Origin: an uncultured Lachnospiraceae bacterium
GTDB taxonomy: Bacteria > Bacillota > Clostridia > Lachnospirales > Lachnospiraceae
Reading direction: 5' to 3'
Length of the DNA: 42,645 bases
Assembly (NCBI GenBank): GCA_910584945.1
Contig: CAJUDY010000033.1
Coordinates: 1 to 42,645, forward strand
Numbering within the stretch: position 1 is the first letter of the stretch; every line of letters starts with the position of its first letter. A program made the translations under genes and the position numbers. Of this stretch, positions 1-7,265 are shown piece after piece. The notes beneath the pieces are model-generated. The model did not search any database. It was not told the origin of the DNA and saw only the letters and a program-made list of their open reading frames with translations.

Positions 1-145
1 CATGAAACTTATTATACACTATTCACTCTGTTTGCGGAAAATTGATTTCCGTGCCCCGGGCGCTTGCCCAATGGAAAAAAGTATGTTAAGATGGGTAGCG
101 GTAAAAAAGACGCGTACTGCTTTGCAAAGGCAGAGAAAGGAAATT

Positions 146-505
146 GTGAGATATATTCAACAGTTTTTTTGGATTCTTTTATTTTCTTTTGCGGGGGAAT
201 TTTTGAAAGAATGGATTCCTCTGCCGATTCCGGCGTCCATCTATGGATTGCTCCTGCTTCTTCTGGCACTTCTGACAGGGGCGCTTCGTCTGGAAGCGGT
301 AAAGGAAGTCTCCGAGTTTTTGATTGAAATTATGCCCTTGATGTTTATTCCGGCAGCTGTGGGGATTCTTGAGTCCTGGGGAGCGCTTAAGGGCATTTTT
401 GCGCAGGTGATTGTCGCCACAGTGGTTTCTACCGTGCTGGTTATGGGTGTGAGCGGATGGGTGACCCAGCGGCTGATCCGAAGCAGGAGAAGAGAGGGCC
501 GATGA
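146..505 (+). CDS. CidA/LrgA-family holin-like membrane protein
   Basis: A 119-residue hydrophobic protein with about four membrane segments. It has the family pattern: an N-terminal segment ending in a PIPASIYG-type motif, which is the LrgA/CidA signature (P-x-P-x-S-hydrophobic-G), and a later MPLMFIPAAVG segment. Family members act in the cytoplasmic membrane and modulate murein hydrolase activity, or export small metabolites, together with an LrgB partner. I chose the GTG at 146 because AGAAAGG lies just upstream (133-139) and the mature family starts there; an in-frame ATG at 2 would add a charged, non-homologous 48-residue extension. It overlaps the next gene by 4 bases (ATGA), so the two are translationally coupled. 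Family assignment is confident; the exact physiological role is not. Confidence 0.85.
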   Translation: MRYIQQFFWILLFSFAGEFLKEWIPLPIPASIYGLLLLLLALLTGALRLEAVKEVSEFLIEIMPLMFIPAAVGILESWGALKGIFAQVIVATVVSTVLVMGVSGWVTQRLIRSRRREGR

Positions 506-1194
506 AAACGTTTTTCTGTAATTCTGTATTTTTTGGAGTGCTGGTCAGTATTGCGGCCTATGAGCTGGGGACATATCTGAAAAAGAAATGGAAGCTGGCC
601 GTTTTCAACCCGCTGCTTTTGGCAGTGCTGGTGGTGATGGGCATTCTGACGCTTCTGGATATGGACTATACTCTCTATTATGAGGGAGCAAAATATATCA
701 GCTACCTTCTGACCCCGGCAACCGTTTGCCTGGCGGCGCCGCTCTATGAAAAGATCGAGCTTTTAAAACGTTATCCCGGGGCGATTTTTGGAGGCATCTT
801 GGCAGGGGTTCTTACCAGCCTTGTGAGTATTCTGGTCTTTGCCCTTGTCTTTGGCTTCACCCACGAACAGTATGTGACCCTGTTGCCCAAATCCATCACC
901 ACGGCCATCGGTATGGGGATCTCAGAGGAACTGGGGGGAATGGTGACGATCACGGTGGCTGTCATTATCATTACCGGGGTACTGGGAAACATAATGGCAG
1001 AGCTGGTTCTTCGGCTGTTTCATATTGAAGACCCGATCGCAAGGGGGATCGCAATCGGGTCCGCAAGCCATGCCATCGGCACGGTCAAGGCCATGGAGAT
1101 GGGGGAAGTGGAAGGCGCCATGAGCAGTTTGTCCATCGCGGTGACCGGACTTTTGACGGTGATCGGGGCTTCGGTATTCGCTGGTTTTCTGTGA
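502..1194 (+). CDS. LrgB/CidB-family membrane protein
   Basis: A 230-residue polytopic protein of the LrgB/CidB/YohK family, the obligate neighbour of LrgA-type proteins. Visible family features are the N-terminal NPLLLAVL segment, the central PKSITTAIGMGISEELGG motif (the hallmark of LrgB), and the C-terminal GSASHAIGTVKAMEMGEVEGAMSSL block. The start is the ATG at 502, overlapping the stop of the upstream lrgA-like gene; earlier in-frame codons lie inside that gene. The pair probably forms one membrane complex involved in control of autolysis or in transport of small carboxylates. No terminator is obvious downstream. Confidence 0.9.
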   Translation: MKTFFCNSVFFGVLVSIAAYELGTYLKKKWKLAVFNPLLLAVLVVMGILTLLDMDYTLYYEGAKYISYLLTPATVCLAAPLYEKIELLKRYPGAIFGGILAGVLTSLVSILVFALVFGFTHEQYVTLLPKSITTAIGMGISEELGGMVTITVAVIIITGVLGNIMAELVLRLFHIEDPIARGIAIGSASHAIGTVKAMEMGEVEGAMSSLSIAVTGLLTVIGASVFAGFL

Positions 1195-1213
1195 CGGGAT
1201 CTGCGGAATTCAG

Positions 1214-1242
1214 TTGGAAAATATAATTGGATATGCTATACT
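1214..1242 (+). promoter_or_regulatory. Sigma-A promoter for the GT2 / membrane protein pair
   Basis: TTGGAA (1214-1219), a 17-base spacer and TATACT (1237-1242), with TGC directly before the -10 (extended -10). Transcription should begin near 1249, giving a short leader before the TTG start at 1283. Confidence 0.65.
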
Positions 1243-1282
1243 ATAGGGAAATGACAAAGAGAGACGATCGGGGAGAAAGAGA

Positions 1283-2227
1283 TTGGATCAGATAGCAGTT
1301 TTAATTCCATGTTATAACGAGGAAAAGACCGTGCAGAAGGTGGTGCGGGATTTTCAAGAAGTTCTGCCGGAGGCGGTGGTCTATGTGTATGACAATAATT
1401 CCACCGACCGTACGGTGGAGCTGGCCGAGGCGGCGGGGGCGGTGGTGCGCCATGAGTATCAGCAGGGAAAAGGGAACGTCATACGGCGGATGTTTCGGGA
1501 GATCGACGCCCAGGTATATATCATGACGGACGGGGACGACACCTACCCGGCGGAGTTTGCCAGGGAGATGGTGGACCGGGTGCTGTTCCATCAGGCGGAT
1601 ATGGTGGTGGGGGATCGGCTTTCTTCTACGTATTTTACGGAAAATAAGCGTCCGTTTCATAACTTCGGCAATTCTCTGGTGCGGGGAACGATCAACCGCC
1701 TGTTTCACACGGAGATCAAGGATATCATGACGGGATACCGGGCCTTTGGCTACGCGTTTGTCAAGACCTTTCCGGTACTGTCCAAAGGCTTTGAGATCGA
1801 GACCGAGATGACCATCCACGCGGCGGACAAGAATATGCAGGTGGACAATGTGATCATCGAGTACCGGGATCGGCCGGAGGGCAGCGAGTCCAAGCTGAAT
1901 ACCTACTCCGACGGATGGAAGGTGCTGATGAGCATCGCCAAGCTGTACCGGAACTATAAGCCTATGAATTTTTTTGGCATGCTTTCCCTGCTTTTGGCTG
2001 TGGTCAGCGTGGGGTTCTTTCTCCCGGTCCTGTATGAATATCTTCTGACCGGACTGGTTCCCAAGTTTCCGACGCTGATTGTGTGCGGCTTCGGGCTGAT
2101 GGCGGCGATTCAGTCGGTGTTTGCCGGACTGATTCTGGCGGCGGGCGCCCAGCGCAACCGGCAGGAATTCGAGATGCATCTGATAGAGATGGACATGCAT
2201 TATAAGGAGCTGAGAAAGAATGGGTGA
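1283..2227 (+). CDS. Family 2 glycosyltransferase, DPM1/DPG-synthase type
   Basis: A 314-residue protein with an N-terminal GT-A domain: an IPCYNEEKT start motif at about residues 8-16, DNNSTD nucleotide-binding motif, and the DGDDTYP metal-binding DxD region near residue 90. The GTGYRAF-like block (MTGYRAFGYAF) is typical of bacterial DPM1-like enzymes. Two or three hydrophobic segments at about 230-290 anchor it in the membrane. Such enzymes transfer a sugar from a nucleotide donor to a polyprenyl phosphate or to a glycolipid. The start is TTG at 1283 preceded by GGGGAGAAAG, after a good promoter. It overlaps the next gene by 8 bases, so the product may supply lipid-linked sugar to that membrane protein (inference). 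Confidence 0.85.
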   Translation: MDQIAVLIPCYNEEKTVQKVVRDFQEVLPEAVVYVYDNNSTDRTVELAEAAGAVVRHEYQQGKGNVIRRMFREIDAQVYIMTDGDDTYPAEFAREMVDRVLFHQADMVVGDRLSSTYFTENKRPFHNFGNSLVRGTINRLFHTEIKDIMTGYRAFGYAFVKTFPVLSKGFEIETEMTIHAADKNMQVDNVIIEYRDRPEGSESKLNTYSDGWKVLMSIAKLYRNYKPMNFFGMLSLLLAVVSVGFFLPVLYEYLLTGLVPKFPTLIVCGFGLMAAIQSVFAGLILAAGAQRNRQEFEMHLIEMDMHYKELRKNG

Positions 2228-3854
2228 CAGGTTAAGGACATGCAGAAACCCACGAATCTGGATACTGGCACTGACAGGCGGCATATTATTTGCCGCCTTT
2301 GATCGTTGTGGTTATATGCTTAAAGAATACGGGAGCATCTGGGCGGTGGCGGAAAATCCGTGGCACCGGACGATTTTCCACCGCATACTCCTGCGTGCGC
2401 CGGTCAGTGTGCTGGCTGTGCTGCTTTTGTTTCTTCTGACGGACTGGCTTTTGGAACAGAAAGAAGAGGGCGGCTTTGCGCGGGCCTGGGAGCGATTTAC
2501 GTCCCGGCGCCGGTGGTTTTTTGTCATGTGGCTTTTGTATTTTGTCAGCTTTCTGCCGGCGTTTCTCGGAGGTTATCCGGGGATCTTCGCGGCGGATGCG
2601 CCCAATCAGATCGGCTGGACCTTTTCCGGCTGGCTGACTGCCCACCATCCGCTCCTGCACACGGGAATTCTGTGCGGCATCTTTTCCGCGGCCAGAGCAC
2701 TTGGCTTGTCGGATCAGACGGCGGCGGCGGTCTATACGCTGCTTCAGATGACGGCGCTGTCCTGGATCTTTGCCTTTGTCAGTCGTTTTTTACAGAAGGA
2801 ACGGACGCCGGTGTGGATGCAGGCGGGGACCGTCCTGTATCTTTGCCTGTTTCCTTTTCATGGGATGATGGCGGTGTACACCACCAAAGACACGATTTTT
2901 TCCGGGATTTTTGTGCTGTGCGTGATACAGATCTTCTGGATGTGCGAAGATCCGGAGGGTTATTTTGAGGGCTGGACGCGGATTCTGCGGGGGGGAGCCT
3001 GCTTTCTCCTCCTTTTTCTGTTTCGCAACAATGGGTTTCATACCCTGCTTCTCTGTATCCCTTTTTTGCTGATGGCGCTACGCCCTTACTGGAAGAAACT
3101 TTTGCTTTTGTCCTTCGGGCTTTTTCTTCTTTATCAGGTTTACAACGATCCTTTTTTAAAACTACTTCAGGCGGAGCCGGGGAACAGCCGGGAGGCCTAC
3201 AGTGTCGTGATGCAGACTCTGGGGCGCGTTTATGCGGCGGGCGGAGACATTCGCCCGGAGGAGATGGAGGTCATCCGGCCGGTGATGGCGGAAGAGACGC
3301 TGGCACAATACGTGCCGAACCTGTCCGATCCCATCAAAAATGAGTTTCATACGGAGGCTTTTGAGGCGAATAAAGGGGAATTTTTAAAGACCTGGCTTTC
3401 GATCGGATGGAGAAATAAGAAGATCTACATTGATGCGTTTTTATGCACAACTGCTGCTTTCTGGTATCCGGGCACTTCCGAAGAATACCTGGAGTTCGTC
3501 TGCTTTGACATTGAGAAGGGGAATTCCGCCTATCCCCATGTCTCCATGGAGCCTGTCCTTCCGGCGTGCTATCGGTATTATAGCTGGATCGGGACCGACG
3601 CCGGATTCCGTCGGATTCCGGCGGTGCGGGAGCTTCTTTCCATGGGCGTTTATTTCTGGCTGATGGTGTATGCAGGCTTGTATGTGATCTATCGAAAGGC
3701 GTACGGAAAGCTTCTGTGGATGCTCCCCTTCTGGACCTATATGGCCACCAGTTTTTTGGGTCCGGCGGCGCTTCTGCGCTATGCCTATCCGGTCATGCTG
3801 GGCGCTCCGCTTCTGCTCTTTTTCTGTGTTGAAACGAAGGAAAGCGTTTTCTGA
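2220..3854 (+). CDS. Polytopic membrane protein, DUF6020-like
   Basis: A 544-residue protein with about 12 hydrophobic segments separated by short loops. The region around residues 115-145 carries GGYPGIF..DAPNQ and TAHHPLLHT, a combination I associate with the DUF6020 membrane family common in Lachnospiraceae; the layout also recalls GT-C glycosyltransferases, which keep acidic and His residues in the first extracytoplasmic loop. A soluble loop lies at about residues 310-430. It starts inside the end of the GT2 gene (8-base overlap), so the two are co-translated. A role as the acceptor-side transferase using the lipid-linked sugar made by the GT2 is an inference; no direct function is known to me. 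Confidence 0.7.
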   Translation: MGDRLRTCRNPRIWILALTGGILFAAFDRCGYMLKEYGSIWAVAENPWHRTIFHRILLRAPVSVLAVLLLFLLTDWLLEQKEEGGFARAWERFTSRRRWFFVMWLLYFVSFLPAFLGGYPGIFAADAPNQIGWTFSGWLTAHHPLLHTGILCGIFSAARALGLSDQTAAAVYTLLQMTALSWIFAFVSRFLQKERTPVWMQAGTVLYLCLFPFHGMMAVYTTKDTIFSGIFVLCVIQIFWMCEDPEGYFEGWTRILRGGACFLLLFLFRNNGFHTLLLCIPFLLMALRPYWKKLLLLSFGLFLLYQVYNDPFLKLLQAEPGNSREAYSVVMQTLGRVYAAGGDIRPEEMEVIRPVMAEETLAQYVPNLSDPIKNEFHTEAFEANKGEFLKTWLSIGWRNKKIYIDAFLCTTAAFWYPGTSEEYLEFVCFDIEKGNSAYPHVSMEPVLPACYRYYSWIGTDAGFRRIPAVRELLSMGVYFWLMVYAGLYVIYRKAYGKLLWMLPFWTYMATSFLGPAALLRYAYPVMLGAPLLLFFCVETKESVF

Positions 3855-3858
3855 TGCC

Positions 3859-3888
3859 GGAGCGCGCCTGCAAGAACAGACGCGCTCC
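3859..3888. terminator. Hairpin between convergent genes
   Basis: GGAGCGCG (3859-3866) and CGCGCTCC (3881-3888) form an 8-bp perfect stem with a 14-base loop in the 57-base gap between the convergent membrane-protein and Cys-rich genes. No run of T follows on either strand, so it is at best a weak or factor-assisted terminator or a 3'-end stabiliser. Confidence 0.35.
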
Positions 3889-3911
3889 ATGGATTGCCTA
3901 GAATGTGCCCT

Positions 3912-4256
3912 TTAGTTACATCCGCAGTCTTCATAGGGAGGCCGCGGCGGTCTTGGAGGCGGTGGCGGCGGCATGGGGCGGGAGGGCTGTTCGCTGCCGC
4001 ATCCGCAGTCGTTGTTGCAGCCGCAATTGTCGTTATTGTTGCAGCCACAGTTGTTGTTATTGTACCCGCAGTCGTTGTTGCAGCTACAATTGTTATTGCT
4101 GCAGCCACAGCTGTTGTCGCAGCAATGATTGCTGCATCCGCAGTTGGAGATGCTTCCGCATCCGCAGGAATTGTTGCCGCATCCGCACTGGCTGCGGCAT
4201 CCGCTGCCGCCGTTGCAGCAGCATAAAAGCAGTAAAATCCAGATACAACTGTTCAT
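3912..4256 (-). CDS. Cysteine/asparagine/glycine-rich small protein, 'chorion class' type
   Basis: A 114-residue low-complexity protein. After a short hydrophobic start (MNSCIWILLLLCCC) it is built of repeats of the form C-G-C-(N/S)n, giving dozens of Cys in CGC, CCC and CNN groups. It then switches to a proline stretch (MPPPPPPRPPRPP) and ends in DCGCN. The start is well supported by AAAGGAG seven bases upstream on the minus strand (complement at 4265-4270). Proteins like this are annotated in Lachnospiraceae as 'chorion class high-cysteine' proteins by composition only. Possible roles are metal or redox buffering or a disulfide- or thioether-rich surface peptide; none is shown. The plus strand here gives long Ala/Val-rich frames that are shadows of the repeat. 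Confidence 0.75.
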   Translation of the reverse strand: MNSCIWILLLLCCCNGGSGCRSQCGCGNNSCGCGSISNCGCSNHCCDNSCGCSNNNCSCNNDCGYNNNNCGCNNNDNCGCNNDCGCGSEQPSRPMPPPPPPRPPRPPYEDCGCN

Positions 4257-4300
4257 AAGTTCAGCTCCTTTCAGTTATAGACTATGCAGAAGAGTCATTC

Positions 4301-4329
4301 TTGACAAAAAGAAGTACAACTGTTATATT
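4301..4329 (+). promoter_or_regulatory. Consensus sigma-A promoter of glnA
   Basis: TTGACA (4301-4306), a 17-base spacer and TATATT (4324-4329): a near-perfect vegetative promoter. The predicted start of transcription (about 4336) lies only some nine bases before a leader terminator. Confidence 0.8.
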
Positions 4330-4344
4330 TGAATACAGAAACAA

Positions 4345-4380
4345 GGGCGTTTCCCGGAGACGGAAGCACGCCCTTTTTTT
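4345..4380 (+). terminator. Leader terminator/attenuator of glnA
   Basis: GGGCGT (4345-4350) pairs with ACGCCC (4368-4373). An inner TTCC/GGAA stem encloses a seven-base loop (CGGAGAC), and seven T residues follow (4374-4380). It sits between the promoter and the ribosome binding site of glnA, so read-through must be regulated or constitutively partial. The neighbouring ANTAR protein, an RNA-binding antiterminator family, is the natural candidate. I could not draw the canonical two-hairpin ANTAR target with AxxGxx hexaloops. Confidence 0.7.
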
Positions 4381-4409
4381 GCGGAATTTATGATGTAAGG
4401 AGAAGAAGT

Positions 4410-5741
4410 ATGAGCAGATATACAAAAAAAGACATTCTGGAACTGGTGGAAGAGGAGGATGTGGAGTTCATCCGCCTGCAGTTCACCGATCTGTTCGGAA
4501 ATATGAAGAACCTGGCGATCACGTCCGGGCATCTTAAGAAGGCGCTGGACAATCAGGTGATGTTTGACGGCTCTTCGATTGAAGGATTCGTGCGGGTGGA
4601 CGAGAGCGACCTGTATCTCTATCCGGACTACAATACGTTTACCATGTTTCCCTGGAGGCCTCAGCACGGCAAGGTGGCCAGGCTGATCTGCGACGTCTAC
4701 CGTCCGGACGGCGCCTGCTACGAGGGAGACCCCAGGTACCTGTTAAAGAAAGTGATCTCCGAGGCGGCGGGAGACGGTTATACGTTCCATGTAGGACCGG
4801 AGTGCGAGTTTTTCCTGTATCATCTGGACGACAACGGACTGCCCACGGATATTACCCATGAGCAGGCGGGATATTTTGATATGGGCCCCCTGGATTTTGG
4901 AGAAAATGCCCGCCGGGATATGGTGATGACGCTGGAGGAAATGGGATTCGAGATCGAGGCCTCCCATCACGAGAACGCCCCGGCCCAGCATGAGATTGAT
5001 TTTCGATATGACGAGGCGCTGGCGACGGCGGACAATATCATGACTTTTAAGATGGCGGTCAAGACTATCGCCAAAAGGCACGGGCTGCACGGGACGTTTA
5101 TGCCCAAACCCAAGTCCGGCGTGGACGGCTCCGGCATGCACATCAACATGTCTTTGTCAAAAGGCGGAGTCAACCTCTTTCAGGACGCCCACGATCCCAA
5201 CGGGCTGAGCCAGGAGGCTTATTATTTTCTGGGGGGCATTTTTCGGCATATCAAGGCCATGACTTTGATCCTGAATCCCCTGGTGAACTCCTACAAGCGC
5301 CTGGTCCCGGGCTATGAAGCGCCCGCCTTTATTGCCTGGTCGGCCAGGAACCGGACGCCTCTTGTGCGGATACCGGCCACCCGGGGGGAGGACACCAGGA
5401 TCGAACTGCGTTCCCCGGACCCCTCCTGCAATCCGTATCTTGCGCTTGCGCTATGCCTTGCGGCCGGACTTGACGGGATACGCCGCCGGATCAAACCGCC
5501 CGCGAGTCTGGACAAAGATATGAATCTTCTGTCGGCCGAAGAGCGGAAAAACCACGGCGTCGAGAACCTTCCGGGAAATCTGAAGGAAGCGGTGGAGGAG
5601 TTTGAGAAGGACCCGCTGATGCGGGAAATACTGGGAGAAGAGGTCTGTCAGAAGTATGCCCAGGCAAAACTGCGGGAATGGGAGGTTTACAACGCGCAGA
5701 TCTCCGAGTGGGAGCTCCAGAATTATCTTCTCCGGATCTGA
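4410..5741 (+). CDS. glnA: Type I glutamine synthetase
   Basis: A 443-residue GSI-type glutamine synthetase that makes glutamine from glutamate, ammonia and ATP in the cytoplasm. Visible signatures are the N-terminal VMFDGSSIEGF motif, the GPECEFFLY metal-binding segment, APAQHEIDF, the ATP-loop region FMPKPKSGVDGSGMHINMSL, NSYKRLVPGYEAP (glutamate flap side), and RIPATRGEDTRIELRSPDPSCNPYLA. The length matches GSI-alpha enzymes. The short, Bacillus-like form suggests feedback control rather than adenylylation. The start at 4410 has AAGGAG at 4397-4402; upstream in-frame codons would run through the leader terminator. It is followed 49 bases later by an ANTAR regulator, a pairing usual in Clostridia. 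Confidence 0.97.
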   Translation: MSRYTKKDILELVEEEDVEFIRLQFTDLFGNMKNLAITSGHLKKALDNQVMFDGSSIEGFVRVDESDLYLYPDYNTFTMFPWRPQHGKVARLICDVYRPDGACYEGDPRYLLKKVISEAAGDGYTFHVGPECEFFLYHLDDNGLPTDITHEQAGYFDMGPLDFGENARRDMVMTLEEMGFEIEASHHENAPAQHEIDFRYDEALATADNIMTFKMAVKTIAKRHGLHGTFMPKPKSGVDGSGMHINMSLSKGGVNLFQDAHDPNGLSQEAYYFLGGIFRHIKAMTLILNPLVNSYKRLVPGYEAPAFIAWSARNRTPLVRIPATRGEDTRIELRSPDPSCNPYLALALCLAAGLDGIRRRIKPPASLDKDMNLLSAEERKNHGVENLPGNLKEAVEEFEKDPLMREILGEEVCQKYAQAKLREWEVYNAQISEWELQNYLLRI

Positions 5742-5790
5742 TGTTTATCTTTTTTTAGACAGAGAAGCTTCAGAAAGGGGAGTGTAAGGT

Positions 5791-6339
5791 GTGACCAGTA
5801 TATTAATTGTTTTCCCCAAGGCAGAAGATGGAAAGAGCATCCGCAATCTCCTGGTCCGGCATGGCTACGATGTGGCGGCGGCCTGTACGCTGGGTTCCCA
5901 GGTTTTGAACAGTATCGATATGATGAACAGTGGGATTATCATCAGCGGATACCGATATCCGGACATGTACTATACCGAATTGAAAGAGTCTCTTCCGGAA
6001 GGGTTTGATTTTCTGCTTCTGGCTTCTCCGAGAGTGTGTGGGGAGTGCTCCGATCCGGATATTATCTGCGTGACCACGCCGCTTAAGGTGCAGGACCTGA
6101 TCAGCACCCTGGAGATGATGTGCGCCAGCCAGATGCGGCGAAAAAAAAGGCTGCGCGCAAAGCCGACAAAGAGGACGGAGGCGGAGCAGCGGATTCTGAA
6201 GGAGGCGAAGGCGCTTCTGATGGAGCGGAACCACATGACCGAGGAGGAGGCTCACCGCTATCTTCAAAAATGCAGCATGGACAGCGGGACGTCTCTGACG
6301 GAGACGGCGCAGATGGTGATTACCATAACGAAGCTGTAG
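5791..6339 (+). CDS. Response-regulator-like protein with ANTAR RNA-binding domain
   Basis: A 182-residue protein. Residues 1-115 look like a degenerate receiver domain: the phosphoacceptor region reads NSGIIISGYRYPD, with no clear Asp pocket. A basic linker (RRKKRLRAKPTKR) follows. Residues 125-182 match an ANTAR domain, with helices ending in ILKEAKALLMERNHMTEEEAHRYLQ and the SGTSLTETAQMVI block. ANTAR proteins bind paired RNA hairpins and prevent terminator formation. Placed right after glnA, it probably senses nitrogen status and acts on the glnA leader terminator or on another nitrogen operon (inference). It starts with GTG at 5791 after AAAGGGGAG. Confidence 0.88.
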   Translation: MTSILIVFPKAEDGKSIRNLLVRHGYDVAAACTLGSQVLNSIDMMNSGIIISGYRYPDMYYTELKESLPEGFDFLLLASPRVCGECSDPDIICVTTPLKVQDLISTLEMMCASQMRRKKRLRAKPTKRTEAEQRILKEAKALLMERNHMTEEEAHRYLQKCSMDSGTSLTETAQMVITITKL

Positions 6340-6353
6340 TTGTTTTTTTGCGC

Positions 6354-6382
6354 TTGTAAGGGCACGGGAATTTTGTTATAGT
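6354..6382 (+). promoter_or_regulatory. Probable sigma-A promoter of dapF
   Basis: TTGTAA (6354-6359), a 17-base spacer and TATAGT (6377-6382), just upstream of dapF. Confidence 0.5.
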
Positions 6383-6413
6383 GATTGTAAAATCAAGAAA
6401 GGGATGGCATGGG

Positions 6414-7265
6414 ATGAGATTTACGAAGATGCAGGGCATCGGAAACGATTATGTATATGTGGACTGTACAAAAAGTGAGCTGAGAGATCCGGAAGCCATC
6501 GCCCGTTTTGTGAGCGACCGGCATTTCGGGATCGGGTCCGACGGGCTGATTCTGATCAGGAGCTCAAAGCAGGCGGATTTTCGGATGGATATGTACAATG
6601 CGGACGGCTCCCGGGGCGAGATGTGCGGCAACGGTATCCGCTGCGTGGGAAAATATGTCTATGACTATGGGCTGACGGACCGGGAAGAGATCTCGATTGA
6701 GACTCTGGCGGGGATCAAGTATCTGAAGCTGGAGGTAAAAGAAAAGAAAGTAAGCAGAGTGCGGGTGGATATGGGAGCGCCCATCCTGGCTCCGGATGAG
6801 ATTCCGGTACAGGCGGAAAAGGAGCCGGTGGTAAAGGAACCGATCAGGGTCTGTGAAAAGGATTGGGAGATGACCTGCGTGTCCATGGGCAATCCCCACG
6901 CGGTTGTCTTTATTGACACGCCGGTGCGGGAATTTCCTCTCAAGGAGGTGGGCCCTTCTTTTGAGTGCCATGAACGTTTTCCAAGAAGAACCAACACGGA
7001 ATTCATCCGGGCACTGGCCCCGGACCGGCTGGAGATGCGGGTCTGGGAGCGGGGGGCGGGGGAGACTTTTGCCTGTGGGACCGGAGCCTGCGGAGCCGTG
7101 GTGGCCGCTGTGCTGAATGGGCTTTGCGGCAGAAAGGCGACCGTGGAGCTTCTGGGCGGAGAACTGGAGATTGAGTGGAGCGAGGCGGACGGCCATGTCT
7201 ATATGACCGGGGCGGCTGCCACCGTATTTGACGGAGAGATCGCCCTGCCAGAGGGGATGGAATGA
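6414..7265 (+). CDS. dapF: Diaminopimelate epimerase
   Basis: A 283-residue DapF converting LL- to meso-diaminopimelate for lysine and peptidoglycan synthesis. The start MRFTKMQGIGNDYVYVD is the family N-terminus. The first catalytic Cys is at residue 71 in EMCGNGIRCVGKYV, and the second is in GETFACGTGACG near residue 220; both thiol acid/base residues are therefore present. The ATG at 6414 is chosen because the family motif begins there and AAAGGG lies ten bases upstream; a longer frame from 6381 adds eleven unrelated residues. It overlaps the next gene by ATGA. Confidence 0.97.
   Translation: MRFTKMQGIGNDYVYVDCTKSELRDPEAIARFVSDRHFGIGSDGLILIRSSKQADFRMDMYNADGSRGEMCGNGIRCVGKYVYDYGLTDREEISIETLAGIKYLKLEVKEKKVSRVRVDMGAPILAPDEIPVQAEKEPVVKEPIRVCEKDWEMTCVSMGNPHAVVFIDTPVREFPLKEVGPSFECHERFPRRTNTEFIRALAPDRLEMRVWERGAGETFACGTGACGAVVAAVLNGLCGRKATVELLGGELEIEWSEADGHVYMTGAAATVFDGEIALPEGME

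Noticed and set aside
1301..2284. A 327-codon minus-strand frame opposite the GT2 gene
   Set aside because: It is His/Arg-rich shadow coding without family motifs; the plus-strand frame has clear GT2 signatures, a promoter and a ribosome site.
3990..4210. Regular short repeats resembling a CRISPR or VNTR array
   Set aside because: The period follows codons for Cys/Asn/Gly, units are unequal, and there are no distinct spacers; it is coding low complexity.
3894..4258. Long Ala/Val-rich and Cys-rich plus-strand frames opposite the cysteine-rich gene
   Set aside because: They are mirror images of the repeated minus-strand codons and have no ribosome binding site. The minus-strand frame has AAAGGAG at the right distance.
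4256..4410. Canonical two-hairpin ANTAR target in the glnA leader
   Set aside because: Only one hairpin follows the predicted transcription start, and its loop does not fit AxxGxx.
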